A stretch of 64,000 nt of DNA from Azospirillum soli (GTDB lineage Bacteria; Pseudomonadota; Alphaproteobacteria; Azospirillales; Azospirillaceae): the NCBI RefSeq assembly GCF_017876165.1, contig NZ_JAGINQ010000003.1, forward strand, positions 248,001 to 312,000. Direction: 5' to 3'. The translations under genes and the position numbers were made by a program. This document shows, one piece after another, positions 63,949-64,000 of the stretch. Position 1 is the stretch's first letter. Every line of letters begins with the position of its first letter. Under the pieces are notes generated by a model. That model did not search any database, was not told the DNA's origin, and saw only the letters and a program-made list of their open reading frames with translations.

Positions 63949-63983
63949 GTGTCTCCCTCTCCCGCCCCGGGAGACGCTTTTGC

Positions 63984-63999
63984 TGTCGAACACCCGACA
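63984..63999 (+). promoter_or_regulatory. NifA activator sequence of the next operon
   Basis: TGT-N10-ACA (TGTCGAACACCCGACA) lies 36 bases past the nifHDK terminator. In Azospirillum nifENX-type genes are expected after nifK, so this most likely belongs to a new NifA-dependent promoter whose -24/-12 element is beyond the window. Confidence 0.8.
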
Positions 64000-64000
64000 A

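Overview
The window is GC-rich alphaproteobacterial DNA that I assign to Azospirillum, most probably the A. brasilense group. The assignment rests on gene content, not on a database search. The markers are a draT-draG operon lying divergently upstream of nifHDK, a nifA-nifB locus whose NifA has the oxygen-sensitive C-X11-C-X19-C-X4-C cysteine pattern, NifH with the ADP-ribosylatable Arg101, glnE, and an iscR-type alphaproteobacterial Fe-S locus.

Region 1 (1-10.4 kb) is mostly minus strand: the N-terminal part of a PAS-domain sensor, a small unknown gene, an elongator tRNA-Met with its terminator, and cysE-iscR-cysteine desulfurase-hscB-fdx-mnmA. This Fe-S locus has no iscU, iscA or hscA. Beside it lie an alpha/beta hydrolase, a 50-residue lipoprotein gene, and anmK divergent from tyrS. 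Region 2 (10.4-30.4 kb) is housekeeping and metabolic: a giant AsmA/YhdP-like envelope protein, glnE-bcp, a Crp/Fnr regulator, a phytanoyl-CoA-dioxygenase-like protein, an orphan ParA, Sua5, an FAD-linked 2-hydroxyacid oxidase, a Cache-PAS chemoreceptor, an unknown protein with a possible Cys-His-Asp triad, a lytic transglycosylase, an acyl-CoA dehydrogenase, a small lipoprotein, a DUF1622 membrane protein and phosphatidylcholine synthase. Region 3 (30.4-42.6 kb) holds glcDEF, rpmJ, a methyltransferase, mepA, a hydrolase, and a TetR-HlyD-ABC ATPase-permease export locus. A small secreted-protein gene on the opposite strand interrupts that locus.

Region 4 (42.6-64 kb) is the nitrogen-fixation island. 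On the plus strand come nifA, a class III adenylate cyclase-FHA protein, then a NifA/sigma-54-driven nifB operon. Its genes are nifB, a 2[4Fe-4S] ferredoxin, a TPR-like protein, a leucine-rich-variant 4Fe-4S protein, two NifZ-family genes, a nifS-like gene, nifT, a DUF6129-like gene, a DegT/AHBA-synthase-fold protein lacking the Schiff-base lysine, and a SIR2-like protein. After a repeat-rich non-coding gap come minus-strand azoR, a class II glutamine amidotransferase, and draT-draG with a nitrogenase-associated ArsC-like gene. An unrecognised helical protein and nifHDK follow on the plus strand. The nifH promoter has two overlapping upstream activator sequences, an IHF site and a -24/-12 element.

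How it works together: NifA, active at low oxygen, with sigma-54 RNA polymerase turns on nifB and nifHDK. The NifB-operon products supply and mature metal clusters. DraT and DraG switch NifH off and on by reversible ADP-ribosylation of Arg101 in response to nitrogen and energy status, and GlnE modifies glutamine synthetase in the same nitrogen-control network. The most promising undescribed element is the terminal DegT-like/SIR2-like pair of the nifB operon. Next are the cyclase-FHA gene between nifA and nifB, the unknown gene between draT and nifH, and an array of TGCACAAT boxes at 53.9-54.06 kb. A last NifA-type activator site at 63984-63999 shows that another nif promoter begins just beyond the window.
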